Positions 38,948 through 45,617 of a stretch of 64,000 bases of DNA are shown here, one piece after another. The notes beneath the pieces are model-generated. The model was not told where the DNA came from. It did no database searches and was given only the letters and a program-made list of their open reading frames with translations. Positions within the stretch are counted from its first letter, which is position 1. The number at the start of each line of letters is the position of its first letter. The translations under genes and the position numbers were made by a program. Source of the stretch: Acidobacteria bacterium SCN 69-37 (GTDB lineage: Bacteria > Acidobacteriota > Vicinamibacteria > Vicinamibacterales > SCN-69-37); NCBI GenBank assembly GCA_001724025.1, contig MEDJ01000009.1, forward strand, positions 489,302 through 553,301. The letters run 5' to 3'.

Positions 38948-39025
38948 CCGGGCGGACAAGCCGGCCTGTCACCGGAACGAAGTGGAGGGGAACGGCCTGC
39001 CCGTTGACAGGCCGGCGCGCCCGGC
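38948..39025 (-). repeat. Leader repeat type 1, copy upstream of ardC
   Basis: A GC-rich element beginning GCCGGGCGGACAAGCCGGC and ending GGCGCGCCCGGC. It is closely similar to the copy at 44,221-44,305. Paired words CTGTCA and TGACAG, and GCCGGGC and GCCCGGC, lie on its two sides, so it can form a large hairpin. It lies in the leader of the minus-strand ardC transcript. Confidence 0.8.
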
Positions 39026-39214
39026 GAAGATGCCGGGTGCGTTGCGTGAGAACGACACCGCCCTTCAGGGCAGAGCGAGAGAACCTCAGTGCGGGCTACT
39101 CCGCACGCTGCTAGTTGGATCGTCCGTCCCTGGCATCTACCGCGGCAGGGCCTTGTCTGACAGCCTCGGCTCGCGTAGGGTCACGGAACTTCAACTCGAA
39201 CAGAGAGACCAGAG

Positions 39215-39724
39215 ATGACACGCGATGACGTACGGCGACGACTGGACCAAGCCATGGCGCTGGTCGTTGAGCATGACCGTCATCTCCTGGAGAACGACCT
39301 GAGCGAGCGATGTATCGCCGCACGGTTGGCGCTGTATCTACAGATGGAGTTTCACGAGCTGGACGTTGACGTCGAATACAACCGTCTGGGCGACGGGGTG
39401 AAGCGACTCAGCCTCCCAGACGATTGCGTGGGGCGTTGGAATGGGGTCGCTGACCCTCCGGCTGTGCCCGATGTCGTCGTGCACAGCCGGGGCGCGTCAG
39501 GGCCGAACCTCTTGGTTCTTGAGCTGAAGAAGACAACAAACCGTGTCGGTAGCGAATGCGATCTGATTCGCATTCGCGCGTTTCGCGAACAGCTCGGCTA
39601 CCAGTACGGCGCCACAATCGAGTGCGAAACTCAACCCAACAGGGAGCCGGCGGTCGTTGTTAGTGCGTGGGTAGAGGATTCGGCCGCCGACGAATCCGCG
39701 ACGGAGCTGCCGGCAGAGCGTTAG
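39215..39724 (+). CDS. PD-(D/E)XK nuclease-like hypothetical protein
   Basis: 169 residues from ATG 39215. The central VPDVVVHSRGASGPNLLVLELKK region fits the PD-(D/E)XK nuclease core: Asp after Pro, then Glu-Leu-Lys on the next strand. The preceding ARLALYLQMEFHELDVDVEYNRLGDGVKR supplies the family's first helix and strand. It might be a stand-alone restriction-type nuclease or a repair protein. It lies between ardC and a small unknown gene on the opposite strand. The nuclease call is from motif shape only. Confidence 0.6.
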   Translation: MTRDDVRRRLDQAMALVVEHDRHLLENDLSERCIAARLALYLQMEFHELDVDVEYNRLGDGVKRLSLPDDCVGRWNGVADPPAVPDVVVHSRGASGPNLLVLELKKTTNRVGSECDLIRIRAFREQLGYQYGATIECETQPNREPAVVVSAWVEDSAADESATELPAER

Positions 39725-39963
39725 GTGCGGGAGCGGGAGCGTGCGAGCACTTTCGCGTCCCGCTCCATCTGCATGCCGCGCAGGAAATGCTCCACATGTG
39801 CGATGTCGGCGAAGGAGCGAACGGCCTCAGACGTGTCGGCGAGCACAAAGCCTCCGCCGCGGATGCGCGTCACGGTCAGCTGCAGTCCGAGCTGACCCGC
39901 GGTCGCCTTCGCGTCTTCGTACCGGGCAACGACGGATGCCTGCTGGTTCACTTCCAAGGTCAT
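39721..39963 (-). CDS. Small hypothetical protein
   Basis: 80 residues from ATG 39963. Its stop overlaps the stop of the convergent nuclease-like gene by 4 bases. The sequence (YEDAKATAGQLGLQLTVTRI, GGGFVLADTSEAVRSFADIAHVEHFL) suggests a small alpha/beta protein. An AGGTGA site precedes the ATG. Function unknown. Confidence 0.5.
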   Translation of the reverse strand: MTLEVNQQASVVARYEDAKATAGQLGLQLTVTRIRGGGFVLADTSEAVRSFADIAHVEHFLRGMQMERDAKVLARSRSRT

Positions 39964-40062
39964 TCACCTGTCGTAGCGGAGATTCGCCGAGTCGGCAAGA
40001 CCCGCGATGGGCGCTGTGAGCGCATCGCATCTCTCGAGGCGGTGTGACGCGGCCAGACAGCG

Positions 40063-40479
40063 CTACTTGTTGGTCTCCTGGGCGGACTGCTCCTTCTTGC
40101 GCGCCTCGAGCTGCGTGAACGGTCTTTCGACCTTCAGGCCGCAGTCCTTCTGGATCGCGACTTGCTCCAATGCGTCGAACTCGCCCTTAAGACGGGCGTA
40201 TTCCTGTGCCTGCGGCGTATCGCCATCGATGAAGAACAACGCCGGCCAGAACAGCACGAGACCGACGGCCATGGCGGTCGAGTCGCCTGAGGCGTTCTTG
40301 TCGACGTCGTGCGCGACCTGCTGCGCACGGGCCGAGACGCGCCGCAACTCGGCGCCGATCTGCTTGCAGCTGTAGTCCTGGTATTGCAGCGGCGATACGT
40401 AGGCCGCCGGAATTTCGTTGGTGTGGGACGCGCAGGCCGTCAGCGCGAGCGCGGCGAGGGCAATCAGGGCAGGTCTCAT
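40063..40479 (-). CDS. Small lipoprotein
   Basis: 138 residues. The N-terminal signal (ALIALAALALTACAS) contains an LTAC lipobox, so it is a membrane-anchored lipoprotein. Conserved features are YSCKQIGAELRRVSARAQQVA and a hydrophobic patch VGLVLFWPALFFIDGD, after which the protein is charged and ends in EARKKEQSAQETNK. Similar lipoproteins (metal ABC transporter substrate-like, or Ig-like) are common in Gram-negative genomes without a defined role. Its presence suggests the element was adapted to a Gram-negative host. Confidence 0.75.
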   Translation of the reverse strand: MRPALIALAALALTACASHTNEIPAAYVSPLQYQDYSCKQIGAELRRVSARAQQVAHDVDKNASGDSTAMAVGLVLFWPALFFIDGDTPQAQEYARLKGEFDALEQVAIQKDCGLKVERPFTQLEARKKEQSAQETNK

Positions 40480-40662
40480 CTCCGGTTCCTTCTCTTGCTT
40501 CTTGGTTGTGTTGTGCCGGTTGACTCGCGCAACCGGACGACACAGGAGCCGTAAAGAACCACGCGGGCGGTGTCAACAGATCCACGCGCTGCGCTGCAAC
40601 AAACGCCGCCGACGTAGGCGGGACACCCATGGAACCAGGCGCCCCGCCCTGTCGGCGCCGGC

Positions 40663-41001
40663 TCAGGCCGTAGCCTGCAGCGCGGCCTCGGTCTCCCCGT
40701 ACGCCGCGAGGATCGCCTCGCGCACCGCGTCCTGGGCCGATGCGTCTTCCGTCGGGCGCAACAGCGCGAAGCTGCGCCGCTCGCCGTTGACGCTGTACTG
40801 CCGCGCGGGGAAGGTCACGTTGCGGCCTGTGCCGCCGCGGCGCTCCCAGATCGCGAAGCCGATCAGCTTGAGCCCCGCGAGAGGGCCGGCGGTGAAGTGC
40901 AGCTCTGCGTCGGCGAGCTTGCCAGCGGGGTTGCCCTTGTCGTTCGCGATGATCTTCACCGTCATGAGTGACGCTGCCGTGTTGTTCCTGGTCGTAGCCA
41001 T
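40663..41001 (-). CDS. Hypothetical protein
   Basis: 112 residues from ATG 41001 with a GGAGGAC site. It reads MATTRNN then VKIIANDKGNPAGKLADAEL, LAGLKLIGFAIWERRGG and NVTFPARQYSVNGERRSFALLRP, a small beta protein that loosely recalls the SpoVG fold (single-strand DNA/RNA binding). That likeness is weak. The start is like that of the gene at 45,323 (MATT.N), and their leaders share words, suggesting joint regulation. Confidence 0.6.
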   Translation of the reverse strand: MATTRNNTAASLMTVKIIANDKGNPAGKLADAELHFTAGPLAGLKLIGFAIWERRGGTGRNVTFPARQYSVNGERRSFALLRPTEDASAQDAVREAILAAYGETEAALQATA

Positions 41002-41499
41002 GTTCTGTCCTCCTGGGCCGCGTTGTGCGGCTCCTTTCGCCGCCTTGAAGGAGCGCACAGCGGAACAGGTGTAAGGACAGAGGCCGGTGCCGAAGCCGCG
41101 AGGCGGCGGGCTTATGGCGCGGCCGTGATCAGCCGCACTTTCAGGCTGGCGCGGCCGTGTCGCCCGCCGCCGGTTTCGTCGAAGTCGCGAAACGCGGCGC
41201 AGGCGCCGGCCGTAACCCGCGAGACCAGGGCACGGCAGGAAGCAGACGGGTTGGGAACGCCTGACGAGGGCGCTTTCCCTGTGGCGCCGACACGGTGGTC
41301 GCCTCCGCGGTTCTCCGGGGCACGCGCAGGTCGTGGCGTTGAGAGCGGGAGGCGGCGTGGCCGCGAACTGATACCGCGCGGGGGCAAGGGCGATGGGCAT
41401 CTTCTACCCGGGCATGGGCCCCAAGGGGAAGTCTGTGCCCGGCGCTTCACGTCGCGCCGCAGCGGCTGGGTATCGGGTGCGGTGGCAGGAACGGCGGTG
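41002..41499 (-). other. 498-base leader region (type 2 leader) with no gene
   Basis: This long gap upstream of the gene at 41,001 shares words with the region upstream of 45,323: GTGATCAGCCG (41,125 and 45,448) and GGCTGGCGCGG followed by CGTGTC. No frame with a start site is convincing. It probably holds a promoter for the minus strand. Confidence 0.45.
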
Positions 41500-42042
41500 T
41501 TAGAGGCGGCGCACGGGCGGCTGAGGCCGGCTGCTCCGCGGGTCCCAGCCGCGATCACCGAAGGATCTCAGCACTTCGGCCATCTCGCGAGAGAGGCCTT
41601 CATGGCTCGGACCGCGTTCGCCGCCGGTTGGCGAGGGAATCGGGTGGTCGAGTCGCGCGCCGGCGTTCAGCAGGAAGCGGACGACTTCGTGATGGTCGCC
41701 GCGGGCGGCGTTTCGCACGGCTTCTTCATTGTTGCCGTGGATATCAGCGCCGAGATCCCGAAGTGTCTCGACGGTGTCCAGATTGCCCGCGCGCGCGGCG
41801 GCGCGCACGGCATAGCTGTCGAGATCATTCGGATCAACGCCCTTGTAGACGATCTGCTCGACCAGCTGGCGGTCGCCACGGACGGCGGCATTGCAGAGAT
41901 CGAAGTGAGTCGGCTCGGCCCCATGATTGAGGAGCGTCTTGGCCGTGTTGATGTTGCCGTCCAGGATGGCGGCGGTGAGAAGGTCCTGGAGGAATTTCGG
42001 CGGCAGCGGCGGGCCGCGATCGTCTGGTTGTGCTTGGCTCAT
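41500..42042 (-). CDS. Ankyrin-repeat protein
   Basis: 180 residues from ATG 42042. About four ankyrin repeats can be seen: DLLTAAILDGNINTAKTLLNHGAEP, LCNAAVRGDRQLVEQIVYKGVDPN, AVRAAARAGNLDTVETLRDLGADIH and AVRNAARGDHHEVVRFLLNAGARLD. It has no signal peptide, so it probably binds a protein partner in the cytoplasm. No partner is obvious nearby. The C-terminal 40 residues are proline- and arginine-rich. Confidence 0.8.
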   Translation of the reverse strand: MSQAQPDDRGPPLPPKFLQDLLTAAILDGNINTAKTLLNHGAEPTHFDLCNAAVRGDRQLVEQIVYKGVDPNDLDSYAVRAAARAGNLDTVETLRDLGADIHGNNEEAVRNAARGDHHEVVRFLLNAGARLDHPIPSPTGGERGPSHEGLSREMAEVLRSFGDRGWDPRSSRPQPPVRRL

Positions 42043-42217
42043 GTCGGGCGCCTCCGTCGCGCCACGCGGGCAGATCCCGCTTCCGCATTGTGGCGTGAGA
42101 CTCCCTAACGTTCGGTTAACAGCCGTGAGAGTCGCCAAACGGCTGGCAGTTCTCCGTTCTGAATCAGCGCTCTGGCGGCAGCCTGGCGGACGCCTCGCCG
42201 TTGCCCCGCTGCGCGGG

Positions 42218-42874
42218 TCACGCCGCACGCAAGCGCGTGAGCGCCGTCGCGTGATGACCGGCGTCGAGTTCGATGCCCATGAATCGGCGTCCTTCGCGGT
42301 GCGCGGCGACGAGGGTGGAGCCCGAGCCGCAGAACGGGTCGAGGACGACGCCGTCCGGCGGTGCAAAGGCGGCGATGAGCGGCCTCAGCACCGAAACCGG
42401 CTTCTGCGTCGGATGCAGACGGTTCCGGGTGTATTGCCAGTGATCGAGAACATCTCCGGGCGGATCGTCCGGCAGCGCGGGCCTGCCCTTGGCGAGCAGG
42501 AACGCCTGTTCGTGCTCGTAGCGCAGGAATCCTGTGCGCGACGCGTAGGGTTTGCGGAAGACGATGTGCCCCGCGGGCCGGAATCCGGCCGCGCGTGCGG
42601 CGGCGAGGAAGGCATCGGCGCGCGTCCAGCCGCAGAACGTGACGCACAGAGCGTCGCGGCGCAGGACGCGGTGCATCTCGGCGAAGGCGGGCACCAGCCA
42701 CGCATCGTCGCCATCATTGGCGATGGTGCGGCCCTGACGGTCGCGATAGCGGACCAGATACGGCGGGTCGGTGAGGATGAAATCCACTGCGCCCGTAGGC
42801 ATGTGCGCCATGACGTCGACGCAGTCGCCGCACGTCACGCCACCGAGCATCTGCGAGAAGAGGCGCCTGTTCAT
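42218..42874 (-). CDS. Site-specific DNA methyltransferase (DPPY type)
   Basis: 218 residues. The catalytic DPPY motif (FILTDPPYLVRYRDR) near residue 36 comes before the cofactor motif DPFCGSGSTLVAAHREGRRFMGIEL near 185, the beta-class order for N6-adenine or N4-cytosine methylation. HPTQKPVSVLRPLI is also typical. No restriction partner is adjacent, so it is an orphan methylase of the kind carried by phages and plasmids to escape restriction. It is the last of five tightly packed minus-strand genes starting at 43,800. Confidence 0.9.
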   Translation of the reverse strand: MNRRLFSQMLGGVTCGDCVDVMAHMPTGAVDFILTDPPYLVRYRDRQGRTIANDGDDAWLVPAFAEMHRVLRRDALCVTFCGWTRADAFLAAARAAGFRPAGHIVFRKPYASRTGFLRYEHEQAFLLAKGRPALPDDPPGDVLDHWQYTRNRLHPTQKPVSVLRPLIAAFAPPDGVVLDPFCGSGSTLVAAHREGRRFMGIELDAGHHATALTRLRAA

Positions 42875-43017
42875 CGGCGCCTCCCCTGAGCGGTCGTCCG
42901 CAGGAGGCGGATGGCGGCGCGGGTCTCGCCGGCTTCGAGATAGCCATGCGCCTCGGCAAGGAGGCGCGTGACCTGGGCGATGGCCCTTGCGGCAAGAACG
43001 ACGGGATCGCCGGTCAT
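42871..43017 (-). CDS. Small hypothetical protein
   Basis: 48 residues from ATG 43017; ATGA overlaps on both sides tie it to the gene at 43,199 and to the methyltransferase. The product is a helical peptide (VVLAARAIAQVTRLLAEAHGYLEAGETRAAIRLL) resembling a single helical hairpin. The overlaps support its reality more than its sequence does. Confidence 0.55.
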   Translation of the reverse strand: MTGDPVVLAARAIAQVTRLLAEAHGYLEAGETRAAIRLLRTTAQGRRR

Positions 43018-43199
43018 GGCGACCTCCTTCCCGCCCGCATGCCGGCGGCGTAGGCGTCTTCGAGCGCCGCGAGCAGACCCCAGACCGAGACGTCGTGGAA
43101 GTCGTTGAAGTCGCGTCCGCTGCGGCGCAGGCTCTGGATGCCCAGACGCTCGAAAGCGATCTGCTCGAAGAGAATCAGGAGCTGCGGATCGTCGGTCAT
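43014..43199 (-). CDS. Small hypothetical protein
   Basis: 61 residues from ATG 43199, overlapping both neighbours by 4 bases. The sequence includes LLILFEQIAFERLGIQSLRRSGRDFNDFHDVSVWGLLAALEDAYAAG, a helical domain similar to short proteins (DUF6900-like) found in proteobacterial islands. That link is tentative. Function unknown. Confidence 0.6.
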   Translation of the reverse strand: MTDDPQLLILFEQIAFERLGIQSLRRSGRDFNDFHDVSVWGLLAALEDAYAAGMRAGRRSP

Positions 43200-43684
43200 G
43201 AGCCCCTCCCTTCCAGAGTGCGGAGCGCGAAGCGGGCCATCTCGACCGCGTCCTGAAGAAGCGTGCTTTCGGTATCGCAGCAGGGCTCGAAGGATTGCTC
43301 GGCGAGATCGTATTCGCCGTGCTCGGCGTAGGCGTCGCGTAGCTCGCCCTCCGGCAATGATTCGCCCCAGAGCGGCGTTGCGGCAATGCGCCGCAGCGCA
43401 TCGCGCAGCGCCGGTGCGGCGTCGCAGAGACGGCGTTCCTCGTCGCCGCCGTGGCGGAGAAAGGTGCCGTCAAGCGCAGTGCCTTCGGCCATGGTCCGCC
43501 CGTCCGGACATTCGATCTGAACGATCCGGCGACAGGTGCCATTCTGCCAGTCGGGCTCCAGTGTCGCTTCGGTCAGGTCGAAGACGAGGGCTGCTTCAAG
43601 GGCGGCTTCGTCGGATGAGGCCTCAATCTCGACGCTGCCGTAGTGGGGCACGTCTTCGGCGAAGAGGACGGTGTAGGTCTTCAT
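43196..43684 (-). CDS. Hypothetical protein
   Basis: 162 residues from ATG 43684. It starts MKTYTVLFAEDVPHYGSVEIEASSDEAALEAAL, a domain that looks like a small alpha/beta unit, then has a cysteine pair CRRIVQIEC and an acidic C-terminal helix. It is coupled by 4-base overlaps to the genes on both sides. I recognise no family beyond island-associated hypothetical proteins. Confidence 0.6.
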   Translation of the reverse strand: MKTYTVLFAEDVPHYGSVEIEASSDEAALEAALVFDLTEATLEPDWQNGTCRRIVQIECPDGRTMAEGTALDGTFLRHGGDEERRLCDAAPALRDALRRIAATPLWGESLPEGELRDAYAEHGEYDLAEQSFEPCCDTESTLLQDAVEMARFALRTLEGRGS

Positions 43685-43800
43685 GCCCGGCCTCCTTCAA
43701 TCGCGGCTGAGAGCCGCGCGATGTGATCGAGCAGGCTGCGGGCCTCGTGAAAGAGGATGCCGATGCACGGCGTCTCGTCCTGAGCGGTGTTGCTGATCAT
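43681..43800 (-). CDS. Very small protein, first gene of an overlapping operon
   Basis: A 39-residue frame (starts MISNTAQDETPCIGILFHEA and ends in a helix DHIARLSAAIEGGRA). It has a strong GGGGAGGTGG site before its ATG at 43800 and an ATGA overlap with the next gene. Both features support translation even though it is short. Confidence 0.55.
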   Translation of the reverse strand: MISNTAQDETPCIGILFHEARSLLDHIARLSAAIEGGRA

Positions 43801-43812
43801 GGCCACCTCCCC

Positions 43813-44175
43813 TCACGCGCTGATGCCGCCGACGGCACGCGCGTGGTCGGCATAGGCAGAGAGAGGTTTCGACGGCCGGAACTGCAGGTCGCGCTCGACC
43901 GGCAGGCCGAGCCTGCCGCGCACGGCGCTGAGTTCCGCGAGGCTCACATAGCCGAGTTCCGGAGAGCCCATGCCGAGATCGCAGAGACCGAAGGCGCGGT
44001 CGTTGTCGTCCGGGTCGATCTCCGTCAGGAGCCAGGTGCAGCCGGCGTCGGGCGTGAAGAGCTTGACGACGGGATAGAAGTCGATGGCCGCGTCGGGATT
44101 GTCCCGCTCGGCTTGCGCCCGGATCTGGCCGTTGGCCAGCAGCCGCGCGCGTTCAGGGGCAGTGAGAAGTTTCAT
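43813..44175 (-). CDS. DUF2958 domain protein
   Basis: 120 residues from ATG 44175. The DUF2958 features are all visible: LLTAPERARLLANG at the start, DFYPVVKLFTPDAGCTWLLTEIDP in the middle, FGLCDLGMGSPELGYVSLAEL, and GLPVERDLQF near the end. This family is nearly always on proteobacterial plasmids and integrative elements; its function is not known to me. A leader repeat of the same type as before ardC lies directly upstream (44,221-44,305). Confidence 0.88.
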   Translation of the reverse strand: MKLLTAPERARLLANGQIRAQAERDNPDAAIDFYPVVKLFTPDAGCTWLLTEIDPDDNDRAFGLCDLGMGSPELGYVSLAELSAVRGRLGLPVERDLQFRPSKPLSAYADHARAVGGISA

Positions 44176-44220
44176 GTTCGTCTCCTTGGTTGGTTGTTTC
44201 CTCGAACGCGAGACCAAGGG

Positions 44221-44305
44221 GCCGGGCGGACAAGCCGGCGCTGTCACCGGAGCGCCGCAGGCGCGGAGGGGAACGGCTTGCCCGTTGACAGCCCGGCGCG
44301 CCCGG
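44221..44305 (-). repeat. Leader repeat type 1, copy upstream of DUF2958 gene
   Basis: Begins GCCGGGCGGACAAGCCGGCG and ends GGCGCGCCCGGC, matching the ardC leader copy. Shared inner words include CTGTCACCGGA, GGAGGGGAACGGC and GCCCGTTGACAG. The spacer between them differs (AGCGCCGCAGGCGC here), so the paired arms are more conserved than the loop. Confidence 0.8.
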
Positions 44306-44418
44306 CCAGGCTCGCGGGAGAATTGAGGAGACAACCGGGCAGCAGGGAGACGGACCGCACTGTGACGCACGGGCACCGCGCGGCTTGCGCCCAACGCACC
44401 GCGCGTCTACAAGGGACT

Positions 44419-45135
44419 ATGGTGCGACGACAGAGCCTGTTCCGCTACTACGCCGACCCGCAATGGGCTGAGGCGTTCCTCGACGGCCGCATGCGGTTCT
44501 GGTCGCTCGGGTACTTTCGCGATCTTGAGGAGCAGGGCGTGCGGGGTGATGCGAACGAGGGCCGCGCGCATCATCGGCCGGAGGGCGGGCTGCAGGTGAC
44601 CAACCGAACGCAAGGCACGCGATTCACCATGCCGGCGCACAGGCTGAGCTCGGCGGTGAAGCAGGAGGAGATCCTGGTGTTCTGTGCGAGCCGGTCGCTC
44701 TCGGGCCAGCTGTGGAAGGCGTTCGGCGCGAGCGTCTGCATCGAAATCTTCGACATTCCGGCGTTCTGCGCACGTTTGCAGGCGGGGCTGCCGGCCGGCG
44801 CGAGATTCCCCGGCCGCCCCGGACGTGAGCGCATCGGGCACCGCGTGGAGTACTACCGGGTTTCGGATGCGGCTGATACGCGCTGGGCCCTGCCTGATCG
44901 GATCGCGATCTCGAAGCTCACGGACTACGCCTGGCAGGACGAATTCAGGCTGGTGTTCAGCCTGACGGACGCGCTGGCGTTTCAGAACGTGGCTCTCGCC
45001 CTCACGCCGACGGACGCCGCACCGCCGCCACCAGCGCAGGAACACGCGTTCCACGATGCCGCTGTGGGAAGCCTCCGCGACCTGTGCCGCGTGCACACGG
45101 GGCCACCGGGAGATGCGAACGAAGGCGGCCCTTAG
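44419..45135 (+). CDS. DUF2971-like hypothetical protein
   Basis: 238 residues from ATG 44419. The start (SLFRYYADPQWAEAFLDGRMRFWSLGYFRDLEEQGVRGDANEG) has the shape of DUF2971 proteins, where a tyrosine-rich entry is followed by a short strand and a conserved loop. Later segments EILVFCASRSLSGQLWKAFGASVCIEI and YYRVSDAADTRWALPDRIAISKLTDYAWQDEFRLVFS also fit. DUF2971 proteins are often found near defence and toxin genes. Function unproven; family call tentative. Confidence 0.55.
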   Translation: MVRRQSLFRYYADPQWAEAFLDGRMRFWSLGYFRDLEEQGVRGDANEGRAHHRPEGGLQVTNRTQGTRFTMPAHRLSSAVKQEEILVFCASRSLSGQLWKAFGASVCIEIFDIPAFCARLQAGLPAGARFPGRPGRERIGHRVEYYRVSDAADTRWALPDRIAISKLTDYAWQDEFRLVFSLTDALAFQNVALALTPTDAAPPPPAQEHAFHDAAVGSLRDLCRVHTGPPGDANEGGP

Positions 45136-45323
45136 GCCGCCTCGCTCTTGCGGATGCTCACGCCGTGCACGGTGGCGTCGAGGGATTCGAGCCAGCTCTG
45201 CGCCTCGTCGCGGATTGCCTGCTGGTCGTGCAGGTTCTGATCGCTGTCGGGATGCACGGTGAAGATCACTAGCATCGTGTAGGTCGTCGTCTTCGTCTCG
45301 GCGTTCTGAAGTGTCGTAGCCAT
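45132..45323 (-). CDS. Small hypothetical protein
   Basis: 63 residues from ATG 45323 with a GGAGGAC site. It starts MATTLQNAETKTTTYTMLVIFTVHPDSDQN, an alpha/beta miniprotein, and ends at a stop that overlaps the convergent gene by 4 bases. The upstream region shares words with that of 41,001, suggesting the two genes share a control signal. Confidence 0.6.
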   Translation of the reverse strand: MATTLQNAETKTTTYTMLVIFTVHPDSDQNLHDQQAIRDEAQSWLESLDATVHGVSIRKSEAA

Positions 45324-45617
45324 TTTGTCCTCCCCGGAACCGCGTCGGCTTGGTTCCTTCGCAGACTCCAGGAACCAGCCAGCGGGCCGGTGTCGGAGGA
45401 CATGAGGGCCGTGTGTTGTGGCGAGGCAGCGGCGATTCGGCGCGAGCGTGATCAGCCGGCTCTCAGCGGCGCTCTCCCGCCGCTCGGCTGGCGCGGTCGT
45501 GTCCGCCGGTGCCGGTCGCGCAATCCAGCGACGCCGCGGCGCAGGGCCCGATGGGGCAAGACACGGATCGAGGGCCGATGATGACGGGCTATTGCACAAC
45601 TGCCGGATGACCCGGGC

